The notes below the pieces were generated by a model, which saw nothing but the letters and a program-made list of their open reading frames with translations, searched no databases and had not been told where the DNA came from. Shown here one piece after another: positions 10,117 to 18,282 of a DNA stretch of 64,000 bases (positions within the stretch are counted from its first letter, which is position 1; the number at the start of each line of letters is the position of its first letter). The position numbers and the translations under genes are program-made. The stretch lies in NCBI RefSeq assembly GCF_000835495.1, contig NW_015622545.1:124001-188000 (forward strand), written 5' to 3'. This DNA comes from Cladophialophora immunda. Its lineage: Eukaryota; Ascomycota; Eurotiomycetes; Chaetothyriales; Herpotrichiellaceae.

Positions 10117-11453
10117 AGGGCACCGAAGCCAGTATAAAAGGAAGAAAGGGGAGTATTAGTCCAAGAAGAATTTCGGTATCTGAGAATGTTCTAAGGCGTT
10201 CTGGCAAACCGACCGACGTGGAAAGAAGCCCCTAATGCAGTCAGCATTATAGAACGACACGGAATGATCACGACGGGTATGCAGCGGGGGAGTATAATTG
10301 AGTCTCGATTTTTCATCCCTTCATATTGGAAGATAAATTTCCATCTTGCAGAAGTACTCCAGAGTTCACCAAGAACAAATTCACTTTCACATCCTAACGT
10401 CAAAGCGCACAAAATACTGGAAGAAAGAACGTAATGACCGCAAAAAGAGAGACGACCTGGAGACGAAGAGATAAATGGACGGGACCAAGCAGAATTCAAA
10501 GGGCCAGTACCCCTAAGACCAGAACGAAGAGGTGGCAGAGGGAACTACGAAGAGAAAATGACTTGAAGTAGCAGTCAAAGTTCGTCTCATCCTAGTTCCA
10601 CCAAAATCGATCCTTCCCCGGCACGTACCCATATCCTAATTGGGAATAACACTTGCCCGTTTTAGGTCAGCAGCTATTGTCAGATATAGGACCGTGTGAA
10701 TACACTGAGGGATGCAGGTATTGCCTACTTAGGCTGCCCAGCCGGTTAGGGCAGAAATCGATTTAAGTCGGGATCGAAGGAATGGAATCTTTGTATCGAT
10801 GCCCTTACCTAATTAGGCAGATTTTTTCCGCGAGCAAATCCCTGACAGCCCATACCCAGTAAATGCCTTGGTCTGAAAGAAGTGATGAAGCTAAGTTGAA
10901 GAACGTGAAGCCTAGTCGCGTGCTTTCCATAACTGATACGGGCTGGTAAGTTATGGAACAGTGTGGAGGTGGAAGTCGATAATATGAAATTCGATGCTGG
11001 ATGCTGACGGCCTAGCCTCTGTGGTCTCCTTGTCATGTAGGATCGAAGGAACCGGGATAGCCCAGAATGTACAAGATCCTGCGATTTCATGATTTGCATC
11101 TTGGATCTCTCGTTACGATACTCTTGGCCCTTTGTCTTTTGTGACCAGCCCAAACAAATATGGCGGCAAGAATTGTCGAGCCAGTACCTTGTCACTGGAA
11201 AAAGAGTTTCATCCGATCTACGCTCAATGTTCGGATATATGCATGTACAGAGCGACCCGACATCGCTGGAGTTTCAACTGGCGTTATTATTCCTTCTTTG
11301 GTTTCACATTGACAATGCCTTCTTTAACGATAACTACGACTCGCACTTTGGCGTTTCCCTTAGTGCTTATGTGAGAGGGTATTGTACCTGACCAGAGGAA
11401 GCAGCAGGCTCCTGCTCACTTGTGTTGGTAAGACAAGGAGGAAGAGTGACAGA

Positions 11454-11485
11454 GGTTCAAGCATCCATAGGTTCAAGCATCCATA
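11454..11485. repeat. Two tandem 16-base repeats
   Basis: GGTTCAAGCATCCATA occurs twice back to back, 23 bases before a TATA box. It may be incidental or a duplicated upstream element. Confidence 0.75.
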
Positions 11486-11507
11486 AGTACAAAGTGCCGC
11501 TGAGCAA

Positions 11508-11515
11508 TATAAATA
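11508..11515 (+). promoter_or_regulatory. TATA box of the small secreted protein gene
   Basis: TATAAATA, 188 bases upstream of the ATG at 11696 and followed by a C/T-rich leader, as expected of a strongly regulated fungal promoter. Confidence 0.55.
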
Positions 11516-11695
11516 CTGTTGAGATCCCGCTCATGGTCTTCACTTTCTCTACAGTCCTTCTCCTTGCACAAGATTCCAGTTGACCTCCACCAACCTGATT
11601 GATACACCTGTCCACCATTGGCTTCGGCGGCTTGACTCCTTTCTTTTCACTCGGCTCGACGGATACACTCGTTCTTCCCGACTTATACCGCAACC

Positions 11696-12079
11696 ATGAA
11701 AGCCTTGTCCATGGCTGCCTTCGCTTCCACTCTTGCCGCTCCGACTCTCACAACACCAGTTTCGGAAAACCATAACACCCTCACAAAGAGGAGCGACTTT
11801 ACTTTCATGCTGGCCTATGGAAGTTCAGGGAGTTGTGCAAATAAGGGCCAGATCAACATCGGCACACTGAACTCCTGCCACACCGTCAGCTCTTTCACTG
11901 GCTTCGAACTAGTTTCCCGCGGGTCCAAGGTCGGGGGTAACTGCATCCAGCTCTTCTCAGGACAAGGGTGTACTGGGGAAAACTTTGGATTCGGCACGCT
12001 TGGGTCTTTGCCTCTGGGCGAGTGTGTTTTTGGCGCAGGTGGTGCAACTGCCACCAGTATCTTTTATGGGGACTGCTGA
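11696..12079 (+). CDS. Small secreted cysteine-rich protein, 127 aa
   Basis: Predicted secreted protein of unknown function. Residues 1-15 or so form a signal peptide (MKALSMAAFASTLAAP), followed by a short propeptide ending in Lys31-Arg32, a Kex2-type processing site. The mature chain would be about 95 residues with six cysteines at 47, 61, 83, 92, 110 and 127, the last being the C-terminal residue; three disulfides are likely. The mature part is Gly/Ser-rich with few charged residues. It resembles small secreted proteins of many ascomycetes in architecture but I recognise no family. Single exon; a TATA box at 11508 and a good context (CAACCATGA) support the start. Confidence 0.75.
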   Translation: MKALSMAAFASTLAAPTLTTPVSENHNTLTKRSDFTFMLAYGSSGSCANKGQINIGTLNSCHTVSSFTGFELVSRGSKVGGNCIQLFSGQGCTGENFGFGTLGSLPLGECVFGAGGATATSIFYGDC

Positions 12080-12725
12080 AAGTTGGCTCCATAGTCGGAG
12101 ACACGAAATTCTTTTCTCAGGTCCAGTCTCAGTGATAGGTCTGAATCAATGTCGCTTCAACCTGAGCTCAAAGTGGCGAGAACGAATCACACGTATCGAT
12201 GCATGGGCGAGGCGTGGATGTGTTCAGTTTTATTCACGTTGCTACTGACGGTATCCTCGAGATAGTCATCGAGTATTAGCTATAGGTGAAATCATCCCAG
12301 CCTACCGGGCCGAAAAGCATAACACACTTGCCATAGGCCGAAGATGATGGATGATAATTTGCGAATGGAGCTGACCCGCTACGCGCAGAGAAAAAGACGT
12401 GCGTAAAAAAGGCAAGTGTGCCGAGCAACCAGATGATGCCAAGACATGTAGTCTTTCACGTGACCCGTTGCGCCCCGCCTTTTGTGACTGAAGTAAATAA
12501 CGACTAGTACTGGACAGGAATAGCCCACTGGTCAATTGTCCCCACCGAACAGTCTCGACTGCGGAACAACTCTCACCGTACCGTCACTTCTGTCACTACA
12601 ACAATTTCCCTTCCCTTGCTGGCAGTCATATTACAGGCAGTATTTCGCTGTCCGTCTTGACACGGTCTCATCGCCTCAGCTGAGAGAACCTTGACTGACA
12701 CCTGCTGTCGAAGACTACCGCCAAT
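12080..12725. other. Intergenic stretch
   Basis: No gene seen. It contains the end of the secreted-protein transcript and the upstream region of the 713-residue gene. Confidence 0.5.
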
Positions 12726-14867
12726 ATGAGCGATTCTTCGACCGGCGATATGGTCAAGGACCTGCACAGAGATCTGGTGGGGAAATACAACAAACACGCA
12801 GCTGCGGTGGAGCAGTACTGGCGGAGCTTTGATCAGGGTCGACGAACACAATGCATCAAAGCCGGTGCAGCGGGAGGCGTCGTTCTCAAGCATCCTCTGG
12901 ATCGGTCCCTGGGAAATGTTTACAAAATCATCCCCGAAATCAATCTGCGCGATATCACGAATCCCGAATCTGATATTCTCTTGGATCTCCTCAAACACCG
13001 TGCCACAACTACCCTCCTCGATCAATACATGACCGGTCTCAATGGCGGCCCTGGTGATCACGCCTTCATAAAACAGATGATGGACACCAGAAATCTCCAC
13101 CTCGATGATCCTGACCCGAATGGCTTCACCCTTTTCCTGGACGAAGACCGGTATGGTCAGACTATGACGATCATGCGTGAAGCATCCCAAGTTCGGGCTG
13201 GGCTTGCACCTGCCATCAGGGCTAATCTTTGCGTTCCTCAAGAGCTCGGCGAACTGATACTGCAACGACAACTGTATGTGCTCCAGAGTCTCAACATTGT
13301 CATCGAGGACATCTTAGACATCGGCTCGAGAACGAGGGATCGGAAGAAACCATCCAAGAAGTCTGATAAAGCCGCGACCACTGCCCTTTCGAAACTCAGC
13401 ATTCAAGAGCCAGCCAAAAGCCTCTCGATCCCAGATCTTATCACCAGCGCTGCGGACCAGAAAGCTACGCTTGAAGAGTTCTTGACTTTGCTCTCCACGG
13501 AGCCTGTCGTACTTACCCACGCTGTCAACCTCTGCTTCTTTAGCCGCCCTGAGCTGCTTCCTGATGAGAAGGGCCGTATTTTGCCGGTCCATACCGACAA
13601 GTACATCAGTGGTGCAGTGTTGGAGGCAGTGTACAACGCCATCAAAGCAGTTGCCATCTGGAGCTATATTGGTCGCCTCCTCGACCTCTTGGTCTCCCAG
13701 CCCGCCACGGACAAAACATTCAGAGCCATAATTCTTCAAGAAATCTCCAATGTGTGTCACCTGGAATTCAGCCGCGCCCAAGCTCTCTTCAAACGTAACG
13801 TCCAAACAGCCACTGGAGTCAAGTGGTTCAAGAGGATGTCTAACGTATACGACAAAGCCGGCAACGCACGCGTGACCATGAAGGGTGACCCCGAAAGTTT
13901 GACGCGGACTGATCCGCAGCTCCACTACATGCTCCGCCTTTGTCAGCCTGAGAGTGACGCCTTGAAGGCCACGGAATGGATGAAGAAGTTGAGCGACCTT
14001 CATAATGCTCATCCTTCCGAGCGGGAGAAGCTCGAAGAGAGAGAAGCGGACTCACTCGGCGACTTGGCCGTCATCACATCCTTCGTGCAAGTCCTGTCGC
14101 CATCAATATCTATGCCCTCACTCTCTCGCAAGAAAAACCAGATGTTTGTAGCTCGGTCCCAAGAGCTCGACGCGGAAATGAACGAACTCAAGTCTAAGAT
14201 TGATCTACGAGACTTCGTTGTCCCAATCGATAACCTTCTTGAACCCCGGGTGGCATCGAAAACACTCACTCTCCTGGATCACTTCATCATCGAAAATGCT
14301 GGCACCAAAATGGGATTTCTCTATCAAGATCTGATTGAGGAATGCCTCGCCGAGATTGAGAGGCAGTACAAGCTAGCAAAGGACCGAACGGAGCAGAAAA
14401 GACCAGCCGAGGTAGAACCCACTCCGCCACCTGTGCCAGAACCGCGAGAGAAGCGTCTTGAGCAACGCAAACAGAAAGAGAAGACCCGGCCCTCTCATTC
14501 TTCTGTCTTCGAAATTGTCGCAACCCCTGAGGAGGAAGAGCCTCTTGAGGAAGAGCAACCCACAATCTTCAAAGTTCGAGCATCCACAGCCGAGGTCTTT
14601 TCCACCTTGTTTGCCAAAGCAGAGTCGCGTGGCAGTGTGAGCTGGACGGCATTCGTATCGGCCATGACCGACTTGGGGTTCTCCGTGCTGCCTAAGACCG
14701 GCTCTGTGTACGCGTTCCTCCCTCCGGAGAATATGCACGTCAGCAAGTCGTTGACACTCCATCGGCCGCACAAATCAGAGATTGAGGGTTATCGTGCCAT
14801 TCTGTACGCAAAGCGCTTGCGGAAAGTGTACGGGTGGAATGAAAGGACGTTCGAAGTAGATGAGTGA
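12726..14867 (+). CDS. Conserved fungal protein of unknown function (ipa-type), 713 aa, with possible HicA-like tail
   Basis: Long, mostly helical, soluble protein without signal peptide or membrane segments. It resembles fungal proteins carried in databases under the uninformative name ipa protein; I recall the resemblance but could not test it. Features in order: an all-helical body (about 1-540) with a basic Ser/Lys linker near 205-235; a charged Pro/Glu-rich segment at about 550-605 (PTPPPVPEPREKR, TPEEEEPLEEEQP); then a compact C-terminal region (about 615-705) reading VFSTLFAKAESRG, VSWTAFVSAMTDLGF, GSVYAFLPP, LHRPHKSE and LRKVYGW. This last block has the order of the HicA/YcfA mRNA-interferase fold (GF, GSxxxF, HxPH), which is my inference. 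No catalytic function is claimed. Single exon; the ATG at 12726 is the first in frame. Neighbours give no hint. Confidence 0.8.
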   Translation: MSDSSTGDMVKDLHRDLVGKYNKHAAAVEQYWRSFDQGRRTQCIKAGAAGGVVLKHPLDRSLGNVYKIIPEINLRDITNPESDILLDLLKHRATTTLLDQYMTGLNGGPGDHAFIKQMMDTRNLHLDDPDPNGFTLFLDEDRYGQTMTIMREASQVRAGLAPAIRANLCVPQELGELILQRQLYVLQSLNIVIEDILDIGSRTRDRKKPSKKSDKAATTALSKLSIQEPAKSLSIPDLITSAADQKATLEEFLTLLSTEPVVLTHAVNLCFFSRPELLPDEKGRILPVHTDKYISGAVLEAVYNAIKAVAIWSYIGRLLDLLVSQPATDKTFRAIILQEISNVCHLEFSRAQALFKRNVQTATGVKWFKRMSNVYDKAGNARVTMKGDPESLTRTDPQLHYMLRLCQPESDALKATEWMKKLSDLHNAHPSEREKLEEREADSLGDLAVITSFVQVLSPSISMPSLSRKKNQMFVARSQELDAEMNELKSKIDLRDFVVPIDNLLEPRVASKTLTLLDHFIIENAGTKMGFLYQDLIEECLAEIERQYKLAKDRTEQKRPAEVEPTPPPVPEPREKRLEQRKQKEKTRPSHSSVFEIVATPEEEEPLEEEQPTIFKVRASTAEVFSTLFAKAESRGSVSWTAFVSAMTDLGFSVLPKTGSVYAFLPPENMHVSKSLTLHRPHKSEIEGYRAILYAKRLRKVYGWNERTFEVDE

Positions 14868-15683
14868 GGATGTAGAGGACAGTCAGCGCTCACGAACCGG
14901 TCTTTTTATGGAATATTAAGATATTGCCGACGCCATTCCAATCCGACGTCAGCTGTGGCAGCTGTTGTACCTGAGAGGAATGACAACAACTAACGAATGA
15001 CAAACCATAAAATGAAAAATCGGAATTCGTTGCTTGATAAGCGCTCGCTCCAGGCAAGCTAACCTGATAGAAATCCCAGTACCTTCCTTCATGTTGGAAT
15101 CTTCGGCTCGGACTCTGCGACTTGTGCAGACTCTTACCAGAGTCTCTGTGGAGGTATATCCGTCATCCTGCCGCTCTTGGTGCATTTGTTTATCACACAC
15201 AGGCACGTCCGCGAGGACGAGAGTCTATTGTCGACCAAGTTCAACCACGGCACTCAGGGCCGGTCGCAGGCCGATAACGGACGCTGTGAGCTGGGCGTCA
15301 GTGGAGAAGTGATATGAAGACTTTTCACTGGACCTCTGTACCCGTGCTACTGCGGGCGCTCCATGCTTCCCCCACAGACATGAACTCTCCCCCAGTCGGT
15401 CTGGGATCCCGACCAAAGGAGAAGTGCGCCAGCCAGAGAGAGGTCTTAGCGGTCTCGTTCCGACGCAGGAGCGTGGACAGAAACAGAGCCCATGACCGAT
15501 TAGAATTCATGCCGTACCGTCTTCCAGCAGCACCTTGGCAAAAAGGCCGGAGGCGGCGCCGAAGTACCAAACTTCATGGCGCACCACATGCTTCTGGAGC
15601 CATGGCCACTTCAATGAGGAAGCTGTTTAAAAGGAATACGTTGACAAGATATTGCTCCGGCTCTTGATATCTGGATATATCAA
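14868..15683. other. Intergenic stretch left of the aconitase-like fragment
   Basis: This is where the rest of the aconitase-family gene should continue on the minus strand, yet none of the three minus frames shows family motifs. The open frames at 15225-15416 and 15325-15570 (minus) do not look like aconitase. Deletion or rearrangement is the simplest reading. Confidence 0.5.
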
Positions 15684-16383
15684 CTAACTCACTCCCATAC
15701 ATACGAACTTTCCTGGCCGTCGTTCCCGGCTGCACGAGTCCAAATGGATGCCGGGTCTTCCTACAGAATCGTACACTGTTTCCATACCCTTTCAGTATAA
15801 GTTTCGTCAGTCAAAACTGGGCTTGCCGCTAGCTCTCTGCACGACTCACCTGCCAGGAGAGCTCAGATGCTAAGACCCAGTCCACATCGACTTGGATGAT
15901 GTCTCCCGACATGACAAAGCCACGGCGGGACACGTCGTGCATGGCAAAGATTTTCTCCGCTATAGTCATTCCCCGTCTTCCTTTGGGCCTCTCGGAGAAC
16001 AACGGCGGCCTCGCGCGTGCTCGAGCAGCGCTCTTAAGGGCTTCCAGGAGAGCTGAACACAGAAAGAGGACGTCTGCTTCCTGAGACGGTTGTAGGCTTT
16101 GTTGTTCGATCAGCCCATACCCTCCAAAATCAGGCTCAGTAACGCAGCGTTGTACCACCTCTTCTAGAGCTCCGACAACGTCAGCGACGTCGATATCCTG
16201 CAGGCCCTTTGAGACACGACGCAGGAATGTCAATAAATTCCCTTGATTTGGTGGAATGCGGTTGTCTCTAGTGATGGAGATCGTCGCGCCCGATGCTTGT
16301 TCGATCAGCGAGATGCACTTCAGCTCTGACCGGCGAGTTTCTCGGTCAGGTATGGCGACGGTGATACTTGATCGTCGGGTCAT
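15684..16383 (-). pseudogene. Truncated aconitase/3-isopropylmalate dehydratase-family gene
   Basis: N-terminal fragment of an aconitase-superfamily hydro-lyase. From the ATG at 16383 about 130 residues of unplaced sequence lead to GMTIAEKIFAMHDVSRR and VMSGDIIQVDVDWVLASELSWQ, the start of an IPM dehydratase large-subunit-type domain (usual form MTxAEKIxxxH...GDxVxVxVD). A 61-base intron (15849 to 15789; GTGAGT donor, CTGA, AAG acceptor) joins in phase to GMETVYDSVGRPGIHLDS, matching the family's next block (usual form YDxxGRP). Similarity then ends: the expected WLAxDH motif and the three iron-sulfur cysteines are absent, and the frame stops at 15684-15686. Family members need several hundred more residues. 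Head-to-head with the isocitrate-lyase-like gene at 16934. A further minus open frame at 16766-16422 could be an upstream exon but shows no family sequence. Confidence 0.65.
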
Positions 16384-16933
16384 GTTCACGTTTTGTTTGT
16401 GGACAATGACAATTTTGTGGTCTACGCTTGGACCAGAATATCTTGCTTCACTGCCTGAGATAAGTACGACATCCAGAATACGGCTTTACACAGGCATCCG
16501 AAACATTCTATCAAAGTTTCAATTCGCAACCGGTACCAGCCACCGGGCTCGACGACATCGAAGTACGAAAAAGTGACCGAAGGCCCGAAAGCCGTCGTCG
16601 GGCCGTGAGCGGCAAGGTTGAAGTTACGCAAGCGTGCCTTGCGCATTATGCGGAACTCTTGCTCGGGAATCCACAACATGACCGGCGCTTCTGACCGCAG
16701 GCAGCCCCTTGTGAGACGAGAATCGGTAATGCTCACCGTTCGTCGTTTCCTCGCGAATTGTACCAATTCCCAGAACGAAATGAACCAACAAAAAGTCCCG
16801 GCGAATCCGTCGCTCTTCTCAAAATTTCATGTTGCAACACAGACCGAACAGGTTTCTCCCAAACTGTTATCAACCACAATCCAGACTTCCTCCCGAACAG
16901 CAGGACCGAAAACTGAAAATAAATATAGAAAAA
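16384..16933. promoter_or_regulatory. Shared upstream region of the aconitase-like and lyase-like genes
   Basis: The region separates two divergent starts (16383 minus, 16934 plus). A minus open frame at 16766-16422 occupies most of it and has no recognisable product. If that frame is an exon of the aconitase-like gene, the true promoter interval shrinks to about 170 bases. Confidence 0.4.
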
Positions 16934-17829
16934 ATGATGGTCCCTTCTTCTACACGACTACGCGAAATGCTCGCAGACCCCAACAAGATCGTGGTCTGCC
17001 CCGGAGTCTACGACGGCATCAGCGCCCGCTTAGCACTAAATGAGGGCTTCGACACTCTATATATGACCGGTGCGGGCACGAGCATGTCTCGTCTTGGTGA
17101 GGCGGATCTGGTTCTGGCGACGATGACGGATATGAAGAACAACGTGGAGATGATATCCAACCTCGATCCATCTGTGCCTGTCATCGCCGACGCAGACACC
17201 GGATACGGCGCGCCCATCAACGTCGGTAGGACGGTGGCCGCATACATCAGAGCCGGCGTCGCCGCCTTCCACCTCGAGGACCAAGTCGTCAACAAACGAT
17301 GTGGACATCTAGCCGGGAAGCAGCTCGTCTCCAAGGACGAATACCTCACGCGCATACGCGCGGCGGTGGAAACGAGAGTCTCCTGCAGTCCGATATCGTC
17401 ATTATCGCCCGCACGGATGCCCTTCAGTCTCTGGGCTTGGAGGAGGCAATCAGCCGACTCGAAGCCGCAGTCGCAGCTGGAGCCGATGTCGCCTTCCTGG
17501 AGGCGATCTCGACCCGCGAGGAAGCCGAAGCGGTTTGTCGAGTCTTCAACCCACAGAGCGTGCCCATCATGTACGGAATGGTGCAGGAGAGCAAGGCGTA
17601 CAAATTGAGCCCCGTCGAGGCTAAGAACATGGGTTTCAAGATCATTGTGTTCGCGTCCCTTTGTCTCGCCCCGACCTTTTTGGCTGTCTCAAAGGCTTTA
17701 AGGACGTTGAAGGAGCAGGGAGATTGTGAGAGATATGGTCCTGATGCCTCGCCGCATCGACTTTTTGACGCCTGTGGCATGCAGAAATTGATAGAATTCG
17801 ACCGGCTCGTGGCTAATCCGTCGGATTAG
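16934..17829 (+). pseudogene. Isocitrate lyase/PEP mutase-family gene with a one-base frameshift
   Basis: C-C lyase of the isocitrate lyase/phosphoenolpyruvate mutase superfamily (methylisocitrate-lyase-like; about 298 codons in all). From the ATG at 16934: VCPGVYDGISARLA (21-34), TGAGTSMSRLG, metal-binding DADTGYG at 86-92, HLEDQ, and the catalytic loop KRCGH at 121-125 (Cys123), then GKQLVSKDEYLTRIRAAVETR to residue 148. Around 17378-17395 the frame shifts: family sequence resumes as SDIVIIARTDALQSLGLEEAISRLEAA in frame 1 and runs to the stop at 17827-17829 (VPIMYGMVQ, FKIIVFASLCLAPT). The spacing across the break fits loss of one base, and no intron fits. An upstream in-frame ATG at 16829 is less likely because the extra 35 residues are not family-like. 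The first half keeps all catalytic residues, so the lesion is recent or a sequencing error. Confidence 0.75.
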
Positions 17830-18282
17830 ACATTGCCGATGAAAATTCACAAAACAAAATAAATTCTGCCATTATTGGGCCTTTAAGAAAAATTGGTCGG
17901 AAAGTGATGTGCACCACCTTCACTCTTTGAGACAGTGAGATGCTCATTTGATTTGGGTCCTACGGTGGGAGTTTCGGCGGACCACGTTGTGTCGTGGGAG
18001 GAATGAATGGGTTGCAAGCACTGTTGTTTCTCTCACAGTTCCACCAAACAGCCACGGGCTCTTGTATATATGAATCAGAGAGCCTTGAACAACTCTCGAA
18101 AAAGACACACTTCGAGGTTGACGGTTCGTTGTGACATCTCCGCCTTCCTTCCTCAAGACAAGGGTCTCGGTTCATAAGTAATCCAAAAATGAAGCTCGAA
18201 TAGCGGTTAACCATCGTAGCTGGATAACCAACCCCCCACCCCCCTTCCCCGGCTTAGAGCGACTTACGACTCCGGAGAAGGA
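17830..18282. other. Convergent intergenic region
   Basis: It lies between the 3' ends of the lyase-like and transporter genes. No gene seen. A C-rich patch at 18231-18249 is the only feature of note. Confidence 0.5.

Larger units (their letters stand above)
10117..11695. other. Intergenic stretch of 1.6 kb
   Basis: No supportable gene; all open frames are short and mutually overlapping. Its right end is the promoter and a pyrimidine-rich leader (about 11525-11690) of the secreted-protein gene. Confidence 0.5.

Noticed and set aside
12573..13271. Long open frame antisense to the 713-residue gene
   Set aside because: It is a codon-bias shadow of the plus-strand gene; no ATG-supported start with family sequence, and the plus strand is clearly coding. 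The same holds for 33159-33680 (minus, Yap1), 43521-44414 (plus, Nse2), 54140-54712 (plus, membrane protein) and 55873-56448 (plus, ATPase).
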